Of a stretch of DNA of 64,000 nucleotides, positions 40,430 to 51,190 are shown piece by piece. Source of the DNA: CAVVYA01 sp963752345 (GTDB lineage Bacteria; Pseudomonadota; Alphaproteobacteria; SMXQ01); NCBI GenBank assembly GCA_963752345.1, contig CAVVYA010000006.1:186001-250000 (forward strand). Reading direction: 5' to 3'. How positions within the stretch are numbered: the stretch's first letter is position 1; the number at the start of each line of letters is the position of its first letter. Below the pieces are notes generated by a model that did no database searches, had not been told where the DNA came from, and worked only from the letters and a program-made list of their open reading frames with translations. The position numbers and the translations under genes are program-made.

Positions 40430-40840
40430 ATGAGACAGGTTCCCAATTCCAAGCGGTCGCGGGGCCGCAACGGCAGAAAACCGCATCAACCCTCCAGATC
40501 CCAGACCTTCGACAGTTCCGGGCCCGACGTGAAAGTGCGGGGTTCGGCGAGCCAGGTCTTGGAGAAATATCTCGCCCTGGCGCGTGACGCCACGGCGGCG
40601 GGCGACCGCATTGCGGCGGAAAACTATTTCCAGCATGCCGAGCACTACTACCGAATTCTGAGCGCCAATGCGGCGCAGAATGCGCAGTTCGGCCGGCCGC
40701 CGCAGAATCCGCCGCAGAACGGCTTTAACAACCAGGCGCCGCCGCAGAATCGGCCGACCCCCGCGCACCCCGATTTCGCCGAAGATGGCGAAGCCGGCAC
40801 CGTCGCGCCGGCCGGTCCGGAAGGCTCGCCGGCCGTCTAG
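40430..40840 (+). CDS. DUF4167 domain-containing protein
   Basis: The 136-residue protein has a very basic, low-complexity N-terminus (RQVPNSKRSRGRNGRKP) and then the DUF4167 core: VKVRGSASQVLEKYLALARDATAAGDRIAAENYFQHAEHYYRIL. An Asn/Gln/Pro-rich disordered tail follows. The family is largely alphaproteobacterial and usually lies between prmC and clpB, as here. The Arg/Lys-rich arm suggests nucleic-acid or ribosome contact, but this is inference; no function is established to my knowledge. Confidence 0.88.
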   Translation: MRQVPNSKRSRGRNGRKPHQPSRSQTFDSSGPDVKVRGSASQVLEKYLALARDATAAGDRIAAENYFQHAEHYYRILSANAAQNAQFGRPPQNPPQNGFNNQAPPQNRPTPAHPDFAEDGEAGTVAPAGPEGSPAV

Positions 40841-40945
40841 ACCGAGTTTTTCCGCGTGTGCTACCGGTGTCCGGTCCCAGGCCGGCCGCCGGAGCCATCC
40901 TTGACATAAGTCATCTCCTTTTCCGCAGCTTTGCGCTACGCAGGG

Positions 40946-40974
40946 CTTGCAGGCGTCTCGTCGTGCGCCAATAT
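40946..40974 (+). promoter_or_regulatory. Possible heat-shock (RpoH-type) promoter of clpB
   Basis: CTTGCA (40946-40951) followed after 16 bp by CCAATAT (40968-40974) loosely resembles the alphaproteobacterial sigma-32 pattern (CTTG, about 17 bp, C/T-TATNT), some 95 bp before the clpB start. clpB is commonly controlled by RpoH. The match is partial. Confidence 0.3.
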
Positions 40975-41068
40975 CTATCCATGGAATCTACAAGGATTTC
41001 ATGGATATCGGGGCTGCTCCCAGGGAGGGTCCCGCACGGTCGCTTGCTTGATCAAGGAGCGTTACGTC

Positions 41069-43663
<2,595 letters not shown>

Positions 43664-43676
43664 CGATCACTGAAGC

Positions 43677-43711
43677 GGAGAGCCGCGGCATCACGCCGCG
43701 GCTCTCCGTTT
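43677..43711 (+). terminator. clpB terminator hairpin
   Basis: GGAGAGCCGCGG (43677-43688) and CCGCGGCTCTCC (43696-43707) form a perfect 12-bp stem with a 7-nt loop, 14 bp after the clpB stop. Only GTTT follows, a weak T-run, but stem strength and position support termination or 3'-end protection. The rest of the gap to 43908 shows nothing further. Confidence 0.75.
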
Positions 43712-43908
43712 CGGTACGCGCGATGCGGAATTTCTAAGCGTCTGATCTGGACGATTGACAGTCTCGGCCTTGGGCAGCCGTGGACCAGGCCCGCGGGTGG
43801 GTCTGATTGACGAATGCCCGTGCAGCCGACTCCGATCGGTCGATGACGCAGGATGGGAAGTTCCGGGCAATAGGTCATGCGCCCGCTGGGCGATGACCAA
43901 GCCGGACC

Positions 43909-45231
43909 TTAGTTGCTGCTGGCGAGCTTCTTGCCGGAAGCGAGCGCGGCCAACTGCTGTTCGAGGTTGCCCTTTTCCGCGTTGAACGCGGCGAGCAGCT
44001 TGCCTTCGAGCTTCTGGCCGGTCGCGATCTTGGCGCTCATCGGATTGATCTGCTTGTCGTTCTGCAGCACTTCGTAATGCAGGTGCGGACCCGTGGCCAT
44101 GCCGGTGGCGCCGACATAGCCGATCACGTCGCCCTGGCCGACCCGCGCGCCCGCTTTGATGTTGCGGCCGAACTGGCTCATATGGGCGTAGGCGGTGGCA
44201 TACCCGCCGTTGTGGCGGATCTTGACGTAGCGGCCGTAGCCGCCCTTCCAGCCGGCTTCCACCACGGTGCCGGCGCCCGCCGCCATGATCGGCGTGCCGC
44301 TGGCAGCGCCGAAATCTACGCCTTTGTGATTGACGGTGTAGCCGAGGATCGGATGCATGCGCTTGCCGAAGCTCGACGTCAGCCTGGCGCCGTCGACCGG
44401 CGTGCGCAGCAGGGCCTTGCGGATCGATTCGCCCTTGGCATTGTAATAGTCGATCTGGCCGTCGGGCGTGACGAAGCGATAGATGCGGTGGCTGGTGCCG
44501 CCGAGGATCAGGTCGGCGTACAGCACCTTGCCGTTGCGCGCCGTGCGGCCGTCTTCGTCGATCATGCGGTCGAACATCACTTCGAACTTGTCGTTCGGCT
44601 GGATGTCGCGCTGGAAATCGACGTCGTAGGAGAAGTTGCGGATGATCTCGACCACGATCATCGCCGGCAGCCCGGCTTTGACGGCGTCTTCGTAGAGACT
44701 GTTGGTGATGGTGCCGGCGACGCGCGCCGCCTGGTTGGTCAGCGGCCGCTTGATTTCGTCGGCCTGGAAGCCGGCCCAGGTGCGGGCCACGCTGACCAGT
44801 CGTTCGACGCTCGGCTCGAAGTTCAGGCCGAGAAACGACGGCTTGCTCTTCTCCTCGCCGGACGGCAGGAAATTCAGCTCGATGCTGGTGCCGGGCAACA
44901 GCTCGCGCGGATTGTAGACATCTTTCAGAGCCTGCACCGCTTCATGGGCTTCGGCGCGCGGTACTTGCGCCTTGAGCAGCATCTGCATCAGCGTGTCGCC
45001 CTTGGCGACGGTGACCGGCACGCGGATCGTTTCGCGAGTGCTTTCGATCGCGTTGTCCGGCGTGCGACTGGCGAGAATGAAATACTTGGCGGGGATCTGC
45101 TGTTCGAAGTCAGGATTGGCGATGGCGGGAAATGAGGTGCGCGATGAAACGGTCGAACCCGGCATCAGCCCGCTCACTGCCACGGCGGCGCACAGCGCCA
45201 GTCCCCGCCCAAGCCAACCCCCACCGATCAT
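43909..45231 (-). CDS. M23-family peptidoglycan endopeptidase
   Basis: From ATG 45231 the 440-residue protein has a signal peptide or anchor (GRGLALCAAVAVSGLMPGS), a LysM/OapA-like region (VTVAKGDTLMQMLLKAQV) and a C-terminal LytM domain with the zinc ligands HxxxD (VNHKGVDFGA) and HxH (GPHLHYEVL). It has the catalytic SSFGKRMHPILGY and AYAHMSQFGRNIKAG segments. The layout matches MepM/ShyA-type DD-endopeptidases that open the wall for growth. It is a soluble or anchored periplasmic enzyme. A more upstream start at 45306 lacks a signal-like start and is rejected. Confidence 0.92.
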   Translation of the reverse strand: MIGGGWLGRGLALCAAVAVSGLMPGSTVSSRTSFPAIANPDFEQQIPAKYFILASRTPDNAIESTRETIRVPVTVAKGDTLMQMLLKAQVPRAEAHEAVQALKDVYNPRELLPGTSIELNFLPSGEEKSKPSFLGLNFEPSVERLVSVARTWAGFQADEIKRPLTNQAARVAGTITNSLYEDAVKAGLPAMIVVEIIRNFSYDVDFQRDIQPNDKFEVMFDRMIDEDGRTARNGKVLYADLILGGTSHRIYRFVTPDGQIDYYNAKGESIRKALLRTPVDGARLTSSFGKRMHPILGYTVNHKGVDFGAASGTPIMAAGAGTVVEAGWKGGYGRYVKIRHNGGYATAYAHMSQFGRNIKAGARVGQGDVIGYVGATGMATGPHLHYEVLQNDKQINPMSAKIATGQKLEGKLLAAFNAEKGNLEQQLAALASGKKLASSN

Positions 45232-45471
45232 GCGTGCTCCTAATCGCTCAAAACAAAAAACGTGTCTTTTCTCGCTTCGCCACCGGTCTAAAAACCGGCC
45301 CCCCAACGGGCGAACGGGAAAACACCAGAAATCAGGCCCGCGACCTCATTATCTATATTCGAGGCATGGTTAACGACCTGTTGTACGGAAGATGCAGTTC
45401 GTAAGAAAATTTGTCAACAATTCAGATTTGCCGAGGATTACCCCTTAAATGCTTGGTTTCGCTTGGGAACT

Positions 45472-46044
45472 TCACTTTTCGGTGAGGCCGGCCTCGATTC
45501 GGCTGCACATGTAGTGATAGAGGCAGATGTGCATTTCCTGGATTCGCGCCGTGGTTTTGCAGGGTACGGCCAGCACGATGTCGGCCAGCGCCGCGATCTG
45601 TCCGCCGCCTTCGCCGGTCATGGCGATGGTCGTCATGCCGCGGCCGCGCGCTGTTTCGAACGCGCGCAGCACGTTGGGCGAACGGCCGCTGGTGGTGAGG
45701 CCGAGCAGCACGCCGCCCGCTTGGCCATGGGCTTCGACCTGGCGCGCGAAGATCTTGTCGAAGCCGTAATCGTTGCCGAGCGCGGTCACCGTGGCGGCGT
45801 CGCCGGCGAGCGCGATCACCGGCACGGCCACCCGTTCGCGCTCATAGCGGCCGACCAGTTCGGCGGCGATATGCTGCGCGTCGGACGCCGAGCCGCCATT
45901 GCCGCACACCAGCACCGGTTTGCGCGCGTTGAGCGCTTCGCTCAGGGCCTGGATGGCAGCCTGCACTTGCGGCTCGATGCCGGACGCCTGCAGGCGGCGC
46001 AGGGTTTCGCCGGTCTCGGCCAGGTAGTCGGCGAAGCTTGTCAT
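45472..46044 (-). CDS. gmhA: SIS-domain protein, phosphoheptose isomerase
   Basis: GmhA converts sedoheptulose 7-phosphate to heptose 7-phosphate for lipopolysaccharide core. The 190-residue protein has the SIS fold with KPVLVCGNGGSASDAQHIAAELVGRY, ALAGDAATVTALGNDYGFD, LLGLTTSGRSPNVLRAFETA and a terminal ARIQEMHICLYHYMCSRIE. These match GmhA rather than other SIS isomerases; DiaA (a DnaA partner) is the close paralogue to keep in mind. The start ATG 46044 is set by similarity; the open frame further upstream is GC-rich non-coding sequence. Confidence 0.88.
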   Translation of the reverse strand: MTSFADYLAETGETLRRLQASGIEPQVQAAIQALSEALNARKPVLVCGNGGSASDAQHIAAELVGRYERERVAVPVIALAGDAATVTALGNDYGFDKIFARQVEAHGQAGGVLLGLTTSGRSPNVLRAFETARGRGMTTIAMTGEGGGQIAALADIVLAVPCKTTARIQEMHICLYHYMCSRIEAGLTEK

Positions 46045-46189
46045 GGTGTCGGGGCGGTCCGCTTGAATGTGGAGGGAGGGAACACGGCGTCCACGGGGCG
46101 CCGGAGCAGGGCGGGGCGAGGGTAGCAAAGCCACACCGGGCTTCCAACGGCTTTCGCGGCTCCGCGGCTTGCCGCGAGCTTGCCCCGCG

Positions 46190-46222
46190 GCGGCGGCGCG
46201 GCGGCGGCGCGGCCGCGCCGCG
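46190..46222. repeat. GCG/GCC low-complexity palindromic tract
   Basis: The gmhA/yajQ divergent gap (46045-46353, about 310 bp) contains a run of GCGGCG-type trinucleotides ending in a GCGGCCGC-type palindrome. No gene is visible in the gap. The tract could be slippage-prone or fold into a stable hairpin. Confidence 0.6.
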
Positions 46223-46353
46223 GACTTGCCAACCCGCCGCCCAGCCGTGAACCTTTGACGCAGTGTCCGGTTGCCGATTGATCCCGCACGCGCCGAGCCA
46301 CTATGCTGACGCATTCCAGTCCCCGCGACCGCGACCAGCAGAGAGGCTCGATC

Positions 46354-46838
46354 ATGCCGTCCTTCGATATCGTCTCCCGCACCGATCTGGCCGAGGTCGA
46401 CAATGCCGTGCGCAACATCCAGCGCGAGATCGGCACCCGCTTCGATTTCAAGGGCAGCAAGAGCTCGATCGAGCGCAAGGAAGAGGTTCTCACGGTGGTC
46501 GCCGACGACGACCTCAAGCTCAAGCAGATCCACGAGCTGATCAAGGGCCACTTCACGCGGCGCGGCGTCGATCCGGCCGCGCTCGAATACAAGGAGCCGG
46601 AAAAGGCGTCGGGCAACCTGGTGCGCCAGACCATCGTGGTGCGTCAGGGCATCGACGGCGAACTCGCCAAGCGCATCGTCAAGGAGCTCAAGGCGAGCAA
46701 GATGAAGGTGCAGGCCTCCATCCAGGGTGAAGAGGTGCGCGTGTCGGGCAAGAAACGCGACGACCTGCAGGACGCCATCGCCTGATCAAGGGACTCAAGC
46801 TCGAGCGCCCGCTGCAATACCAGAATTTTCGCGACTGA
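46354..46838 (+). CDS. YajQ-family (cyclic-di-GMP-binding) protein, C-terminus frameshifted
   Basis: The protein begins MPSFDIVSRTDLAEVDNAVRNI (in part), continues through EIGTRFDFKGSKSSIERKEEVLTVVADDD and VRQTIVVRQGIDGELAKRIVKELK, and has RVSGKKRDDLQDAIA before a one-base shift near 46785. The corrected frame then reads LIKGLKLERPLQYQNFRD to a stop at 46838, the family-typical ending, giving about 161 residues. As written the protein stops early at 46785. YajQ proteins bind nucleotides, and cyclic-di-GMP in Xanthomonas; the role here is unknown. Confidence 0.9.
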
Positions 46839-46844
46839 GCATGC

Positions 46845-46984
46845 CCTCCCACCCCCGGCCCTCTCCGCAAGGGGGAGGGAGCGTCGCGACGATCGTGGGC
46901 GCGCTCCGTTGGGTCAATGGGACCGAAAGCTGCGACCGTTCTTCGAATTCGTGCTCCTCGATGGGCGAGGGTAGGGTGAGGGCG
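46845..46984. repeat. Palindromic intergenic repeat, copy 2 (degenerate)
   Basis: Downstream of yajQ, CCCTCTCCGCAAGGGGGAGGG (46858-46879 region) repeats the core of the element at 35.45 kb. The outer arms (CCCTCCCACCC... and GAGGGTAGGGTGAGGGC at the right end) are imperfectly inverted, enclosing about 85 nt. It occupies the convergent gap before the PqiA-like gene, as expected of a dispersed REP-like family. Confidence 0.6.
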
Positions 46985-47032
46985 ATGTTCGCGGAGGTGA
47001 GATGCGTGCTCGAAGTGACCGTGCCGCCGACG

Positions 47033-47599
47033 CTACTTCGTTGCAGGCTGCGCGCCGGTCTTGCCCATCAGCGTCGCCATGCGCTTGAGCCCGAGGGTCG
47101 ACAGCAGCACCGCGGCGGCGAAGGCGAAGAGGCCGACATGGATGTCGGCCGAGCTCAGCAGGCTGCCCTCCATGACCAGCACGGTGATGGCGATGATGAA
47201 CACGTCGAGCATCGACCATTTCGACAGCGCGGCGAGCGCGCCGACCAGCTTCGCGGCGCGCCCATTGGCGCGCGGCACCGCATACCAGACATAGGCGCAG
47301 AGCAGGGTCTTGAGCGCCGGCAGCACCACCGAGAACAGCCCGACGATGACGAACAGGAAATAGTTGCCCGCTTTCCAGAACGCCCAGACGCCCTGCAGGA
47401 TCGAGTAGTCCCGGCGGAACAGGAAGGTGCCGACGGACAAGGCGGGAAGCGCCAGCCCCGCCGCCAGCAGGACCAGCGACAGGATCAGCATCAGGCCGAT
47501 CAGGCGGTCGCGGCCCGTCGCCGTCGCTGCCGGGCTGCCGGCACGTCCCATGCTTCGTCCCATCGCCGTTGTCACCCGGTTTGCCGCGCTCGCCGCCAT
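47033..47599 (-). CDS. PqiA-like paraquat-inducible protein A domain
   Basis: The 188-residue protein has four membrane helices (about 33-55, 80-105, 128-150, 152-172) with the PqiA pattern: ALPALSVGTFLFRRDYSILQGVWAFWKAGNYFLFVIVGLFSVVLPALKTLL (in part) and LSKWSMLDVFIIAI. It lacks the N-terminal zinc ribbon of full PqiA, so it is a single-domain member. PqiA partners the MCE protein PqiB in envelope lipid transport, but no pqiB is next to it here. The start may be GTG 47599 or the Met about 12 residues in. Confidence 0.83.
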   Translation of the reverse strand: MAASAANRVTTAMGRSMGRAGSPAATATGRDRLIGLMLILSLVLLAAGLALPALSVGTFLFRRDYSILQGVWAFWKAGNYFLFVIVGLFSVVLPALKTLLCAYVWYAVPRANGRAAKLVGALAALSKWSMLDVFIIAITVLVMEGSLLSSADIHVGLFAFAAAVLLSTLGLKRMATLMGKTGAQPATK

Positions 47600-47725
47600 G
47601 ATAGCCGGCGGCGCGGCGTTTGCATTCTTCGCATGGCAACGATTTGCATCCCCGCCGTCGATGGCCTAAAACCGGCGCGCGGCATGAAGCGTGCGGGAGC
47701 GGCCGGCAGTCATGGATAGCCAGCG

Positions 47726-49864
47726 ATGAAAGGGCCGGACCAAGGCCGGGTCGTGCACCCCGATGCCGCGCTCCTCAATGCGGCCGTGCAGCATCTTCGA
47801 TCCGGCCGGCCGGTCGAGGCGGAGCGTGCCCTGCGCGAGGTTCTCAGCCGCCATCCCGACGATCCCGATACCGTGCACCTGCTCGGCGTCGCCGCCCTGC
47901 AGAGCCGCGACCTGGTCGAGGCAGAACGGCTGCTGAGCCGGGCGACCCAATTGGACCGCCGCCAGCCGGCCGCCTGGAACAATCTCGGCGTCGCGCTGCG
48001 CGAGCAGGACAAATTCGCGGAAGCGATTGCGGCCTATCGCAAGGCGCTCGCCGTGGCGCCCGACTTCACCGATGCTCTGGCCAATCTGGGCGGCGCGCTC
48101 AACAAGCTCGGCCAGGCCGGCGAGGCCATCCCGGCGCTGCGCCGCGCCATCGCGCTCGATGCCAATCATGCCGAGGCGCTCAACAACCTGGGCAGCGCCT
48201 TGCTGCAGCAAGGCGCCCTGCACGAGGCGGAGAGCATCCTGCGGCGCGCGCTGAAAGCGGCGCCGCGATTGTCGGGGGCGTGGAACAATCTCGGCAATGT
48301 GCTGGCCGAGCTCGGCTGCAACGACGAGGCCATCGCCGCCTATCGCACCGCTGTCGAATGCGAGCCGCGCAATGCCGAAGCCACCGCCAATCTCGGCGCC
48401 GCGCTGCACGAGCTGGGCCGCACCGAGGAGGCGATCGCCGCCTTGCGCCGCGCCATCGAGCTGCGCCCGGGCTATGAGCAGGCCGAGGCGATGCTGCTGC
48501 ATCTGATGCAGATCATGTGCGACTGGCCGGCCGTCGCCGAGCTCGCGCCACGGGTCAATGTGGCGATCGGGCGCGCGGCGCGCGAAGGCCGCCGGCCCGC
48601 CGAAATGCCGTTCGTCAATGTCGGCCGGTGCGACGACCCGGCGGTGAATCTCGCCGTGGCGCGGGGCTGGGCCGACGAGATCGCGCGGCACCATCCCCCG
48701 GCCTATCGTCATGCCAAACCCGGCACGAAGAAGGACGGCGCGCCGCTCGTGCTCGGCTATGTGTCGAGCGATCTCGGCGAGCACGCGGTCGGCCATCTGA
48801 TGCGCGCGCAATTCCGCGAACACGACCGCGCGCGTTTCCGCGTGCATCTCTATACCAAGCTGCTGGCCGGCAGCCCGCACCGCGGGCAGGTGATCGGCGA
48901 CAGCGACCGGCATGTCGATATCGACCAGATGGACCCGGCCGATGCCGCGCGGCTGATCCATGACGATGGCGTCGATATCCTGATCCACCTGAACGGCTGG
49001 ACCAAGCGTCACAGCCTCGCGGTCTGCGCCTTGCGTCCGGCGCCGATCCAGGCCGAGCATGTCGGCTATCCGGGCACCACTGGCGCCGGATTCATCGACT
49101 ACAACATCGTCGATCCGATCGTCGCACCGCCCGCGCACGCGCCGTTCTTTCGCGAGCAACTGGTGCATCTGCCCCATTGCTATCAGCCCAACGACAATCG
49201 TCAGGCGATCGCGGGGGGCACGCCGCGCCGTAGCGAATTCGGCCTGCCCGAACACGGCGTGGTGTTCGCCTCGTTCAACCAGAGGTTCAAGTTCGAGCCG
49301 GTGATGTTCGGCGCCTGGATGCGCCTTCTCGGCGCCGTGCCGGGCAGCGTGCTATGGCTGCTGAGCTATGAAAGCAACGCGGAGGCCAATCTGCGGCGCG
49401 AGGCGGCGGCGAGCGGCGTCGATCCGGCGCGCCTGATCTTCGGGGCCACGCTGCCGAAGGCCGAGCATCTGCGGCGCATCCAACTGGCCGACCTGTGCCT
49501 CGATACGCGCATTTACACCGGCCATACCACCACGAGCGATGCGCTGTGGGCCGGCGTGCCGGTGGTCGCCTTGCGCGGCCGCCACTTCGCTTCCCTGGTT
49601 TCGACCAGCGGCCTCACCGCCATGGGGATGCCCGACCTCGTCGCCGACAGCCTGGAAGAGTATGAGGCGCTGGCCCTGCGCCTCGCCCGCGACCCCGGCG
49701 CGCGCGCCGAGCTGCGGACGCGCATCGCGGCGAACCGTCCGATCATGCCGCTGTTCGACACGGCGCGCTTCGTGCGCAACCTGGAGCGCGCCTACGAGCG
49801 CATGTGGGAGATCCACTGCGCCGGCGAGCCGCCGCAGCCGATCCGGATCGAGGATCCGGACTGA
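47726..49864 (+). CDS. TPR protein with O-GlcNAc-transferase-like catalytic domain
   Basis: The 712-residue protein has about seven TPR units in residues 10-260 (for example AAWNNLGVALREQDKFAEAIAAYRKAL and AEALNNLGSALLQQGALHEAE) followed by a glycosyltransferase family 41 domain. The latter has LGYVSSDLGEHAVGHL, QAEHVGYPGTTGAGFIDY, LPHCYQPND, FASFNQRFKFEP, DTRIYTGHTTTSDALWAGVPVV and HFASLVSTSGLTAMGM. The architecture equals eukaryotic and bacterial OGT (SPINDLY) proteins that add a sugar, usually GlcNAc, to Ser/Thr of proteins. No signal peptide, so cytoplasmic. The last 270 bp are duplicated at 54076-54345. Confidence 0.9.
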   Translation: MKGPDQGRVVHPDAALLNAAVQHLRSGRPVEAERALREVLSRHPDDPDTVHLLGVAALQSRDLVEAERLLSRATQLDRRQPAAWNNLGVALREQDKFAEAIAAYRKALAVAPDFTDALANLGGALNKLGQAGEAIPALRRAIALDANHAEALNNLGSALLQQGALHEAESILRRALKAAPRLSGAWNNLGNVLAELGCNDEAIAAYRTAVECEPRNAEATANLGAALHELGRTEEAIAALRRAIELRPGYEQAEAMLLHLMQIMCDWPAVAELAPRVNVAIGRAAREGRRPAEMPFVNVGRCDDPAVNLAVARGWADEIARHHPPAYRHAKPGTKKDGAPLVLGYVSSDLGEHAVGHLMRAQFREHDRARFRVHLYTKLLAGSPHRGQVIGDSDRHVDIDQMDPADAARLIHDDGVDILIHLNGWTKRHSLAVCALRPAPIQAEHVGYPGTTGAGFIDYNIVDPIVAPPAHAPFFREQLVHLPHCYQPNDNRQAIAGGTPRRSEFGLPEHGVVFASFNQRFKFEPVMFGAWMRLLGAVPGSVLWLLSYESNAEANLRREAAASGVDPARLIFGATLPKAEHLRRIQLADLCLDTRIYTGHTTTSDALWAGVPVVALRGRHFASLVSTSGLTAMGMPDLVADSLEEYEALALRLARDPGARAELRTRIAANRPIMPLFDTARFVRNLERAYERMWEIHCAGEPPQPIRIEDPD
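49595..49864 (+). repeat. Direct repeat, left copy (3' end of OGT-like gene)
   Basis: This 270-bp segment, from CTGGTTTCGACC to the stop codon of the OGT-like gene, recurs in the same orientation at 54076-54345. I count four differences by eye: two synonymous, one Glu to Asp and one Glu to Gln. Homology stops right at the TGA on one side and at CTGGTT on the other. Confidence 0.95.
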
Positions 49865-49869
49865 GTTCG

Positions 49870-50028
49870 GACACGGCTGGTCAGAATGGACTGAGCATCC
49901 ATGAGGTCGAAGATATCCTGGGCCACTCCGACGTTCGCACTGCGATGCGCTATGCACACCTTGAGCAAAAAACAATCTCGGCGAAGGCGAGAAACCTTAT
50001 CGACCAACTCACCAAGACTTGTCCCTAA
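49870..50028 (+). pseudogene. Tyrosine recombinase C-terminal fragment
   Basis: The frame after the OGT stop encodes GLSIHEVEDILGHSDVRTAMRY (in part) then AHLEQKTISAKARNLIDQL to a TAA. LGHSDVRTAMRYAHL holds the last catalytic His (LGH) and the nucleophile Tyr of phage-type integrases. The other catalytic residues (Arg, Lys, HxxR) and a start are missing; upstream in this frame is the antiphase of the OGT gene. It is the 3' remnant of an integrase, unrelated in detail to the XerD at 6.5 kb. The following 200 bp (50029-50229) hold nothing recognisable. Confidence 0.75.
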
Positions 50029-50229
50029 GCTTATCGAATGAGCTTTTGCAGCGTGAAGCAGGGGGGCGAACTGCTTGTGCTTGCACGTGATTTCAGGAAA
50101 GAGCGCCTGGCTGGGAAGAAAATGGTGCGAGTTAACGCGCGTGATCACGTGAGAACCGAGGCCGGTCAAGAGCGAATGTGGCCCAACTCACCTAACTATG
50201 GCGGGGCAAATTTGACCGGAACGACGTGC

Positions 50230-50490
50230 CTACTCCTGACGTTTTGTAACCACGTACCCCTTAGTCTCATAGCATGCAGCTAGCTGGCGTAACTGCGCTT
50301 GTATAATCGTCATACTGTTTTTTGCGACCATCTGGGCGTCTTTCTCACAATCATACTTGTCCTGTTTTTTCTGCTGCTCTGTTGCTCCGGGCTTGTCCCA
50401 AGCGATGGCCTGACCCTTTTGGGGAAATGGAGAATACATCACGCATCCAGAGCCAATGACGACGAGCAAAACAGCGAAGAGAACTTTCAT
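50230..50490 (-). CDS. Small putative lipoprotein
   Basis: The 86-residue protein has a lipoprotein signal peptide: MKVLFAVLLVVIGSGC, with the lipobox cysteine at residue 16. A short mature part follows, with four further Lys/Gln-rich segments (PGATEQQKKQDKYDCEKDAQMVAKN) and two more cysteines. Small periplasmic lipoproteins of this look occur in many proteobacterial accessory regions. Function is unknown. Codon use is AT-richer than the chromosome outside the island. The 330 bp upstream (50491-50821) show no gene. Confidence 0.7.
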   Translation of the reverse strand: MKVLFAVLLVVIGSGCVMYSPFPQKGQAIAWDKPGATEQQKKQDKYDCEKDAQMVAKNSMTIIQAQLRQLAACYETKGYVVTKRQE

Positions 50491-50821
50491 GGCGTGTCAC
50501 CCCGGTTGAGATCAATCATGATATGATCACAGGTCTTTCGAGTCATCACCACTCCCGCAAAATCGCCGACGCTGATTTTACCCCGCAAAATTGATGGGAG
50601 TGACCTAGTGATCCGGCTCGCGGCCCTGGCGGACCACGCCCCCATATCTTGACTTCTTACGGCTGTAACTATCTATGCCTCGTGTAGCCCTCGACCGTCT
50701 ACGCCTGGTTGGCAGGTGATGCGATCTCATTGATCCAGCGGCGGTGGTTGCCGCGTAGATCACTCTGATGCAAAAACTGACGTCCAATATTTGCATAGTC
50801 AGTAAATTTCGCGGCAGATGC

Positions 50822-51190
50822 TTAGGTGGATTGCACTCTAACTGCAGCGCTATCGCCTCTGGCGCCCATAACAATTGCGCAGAGATGTAGGACGGTTGGA
50901 ATCAACGGTATGAAATTCAAGCCGGGCACCATATCGAAAACCGCCGCAAGGAACGGAAACACTGTGAGCCACTTTTTGCCGACAAGCGAGCCGCGCAACC
51001 AAGTTATCAAGATGAGAAGCACCAAAACGCCTGCATGCAGCCAAAAGAACGGGTTCATCTGATTGTATGCGGCTTGTGAGGCTGCGTTCGAGAGCGTGGA
51101 GTTCGAACCGATGTATGGCAATAAATAAGTTGGAATCATGAGAACTACGTAGGCCAAAACGAAGAAGACTGCATTGCCCAGAAATTTCAT
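50822..51190 (-). CDS. Small integral membrane protein of unknown function
   Basis: The 122-residue protein has four hydrophobic segments: FLGNAVFFVLAYVVLMIPTYLL, FFWLHAGVLVLLILITWLRG, WLTVFPFLAAVFDMVPGL and LIPTVLHLCAIVMGA. The pattern of charged turns and the coherent hydrophobic spacing argue for a true gene despite the lack of a known family. It lies in the AT-richer island, on the same strand as the lipoprotein gene but about 330 bp away. No function is proposed. Confidence 0.65.
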   Translation of the reverse strand: MKFLGNAVFFVLAYVVLMIPTYLLPYIGSNSTLSNAASQAAYNQMNPFFWLHAGVLVLLILITWLRGSLVGKKWLTVFPFLAAVFDMVPGLNFIPLIPTVLHLCAIVMGARGDSAAVRVQST

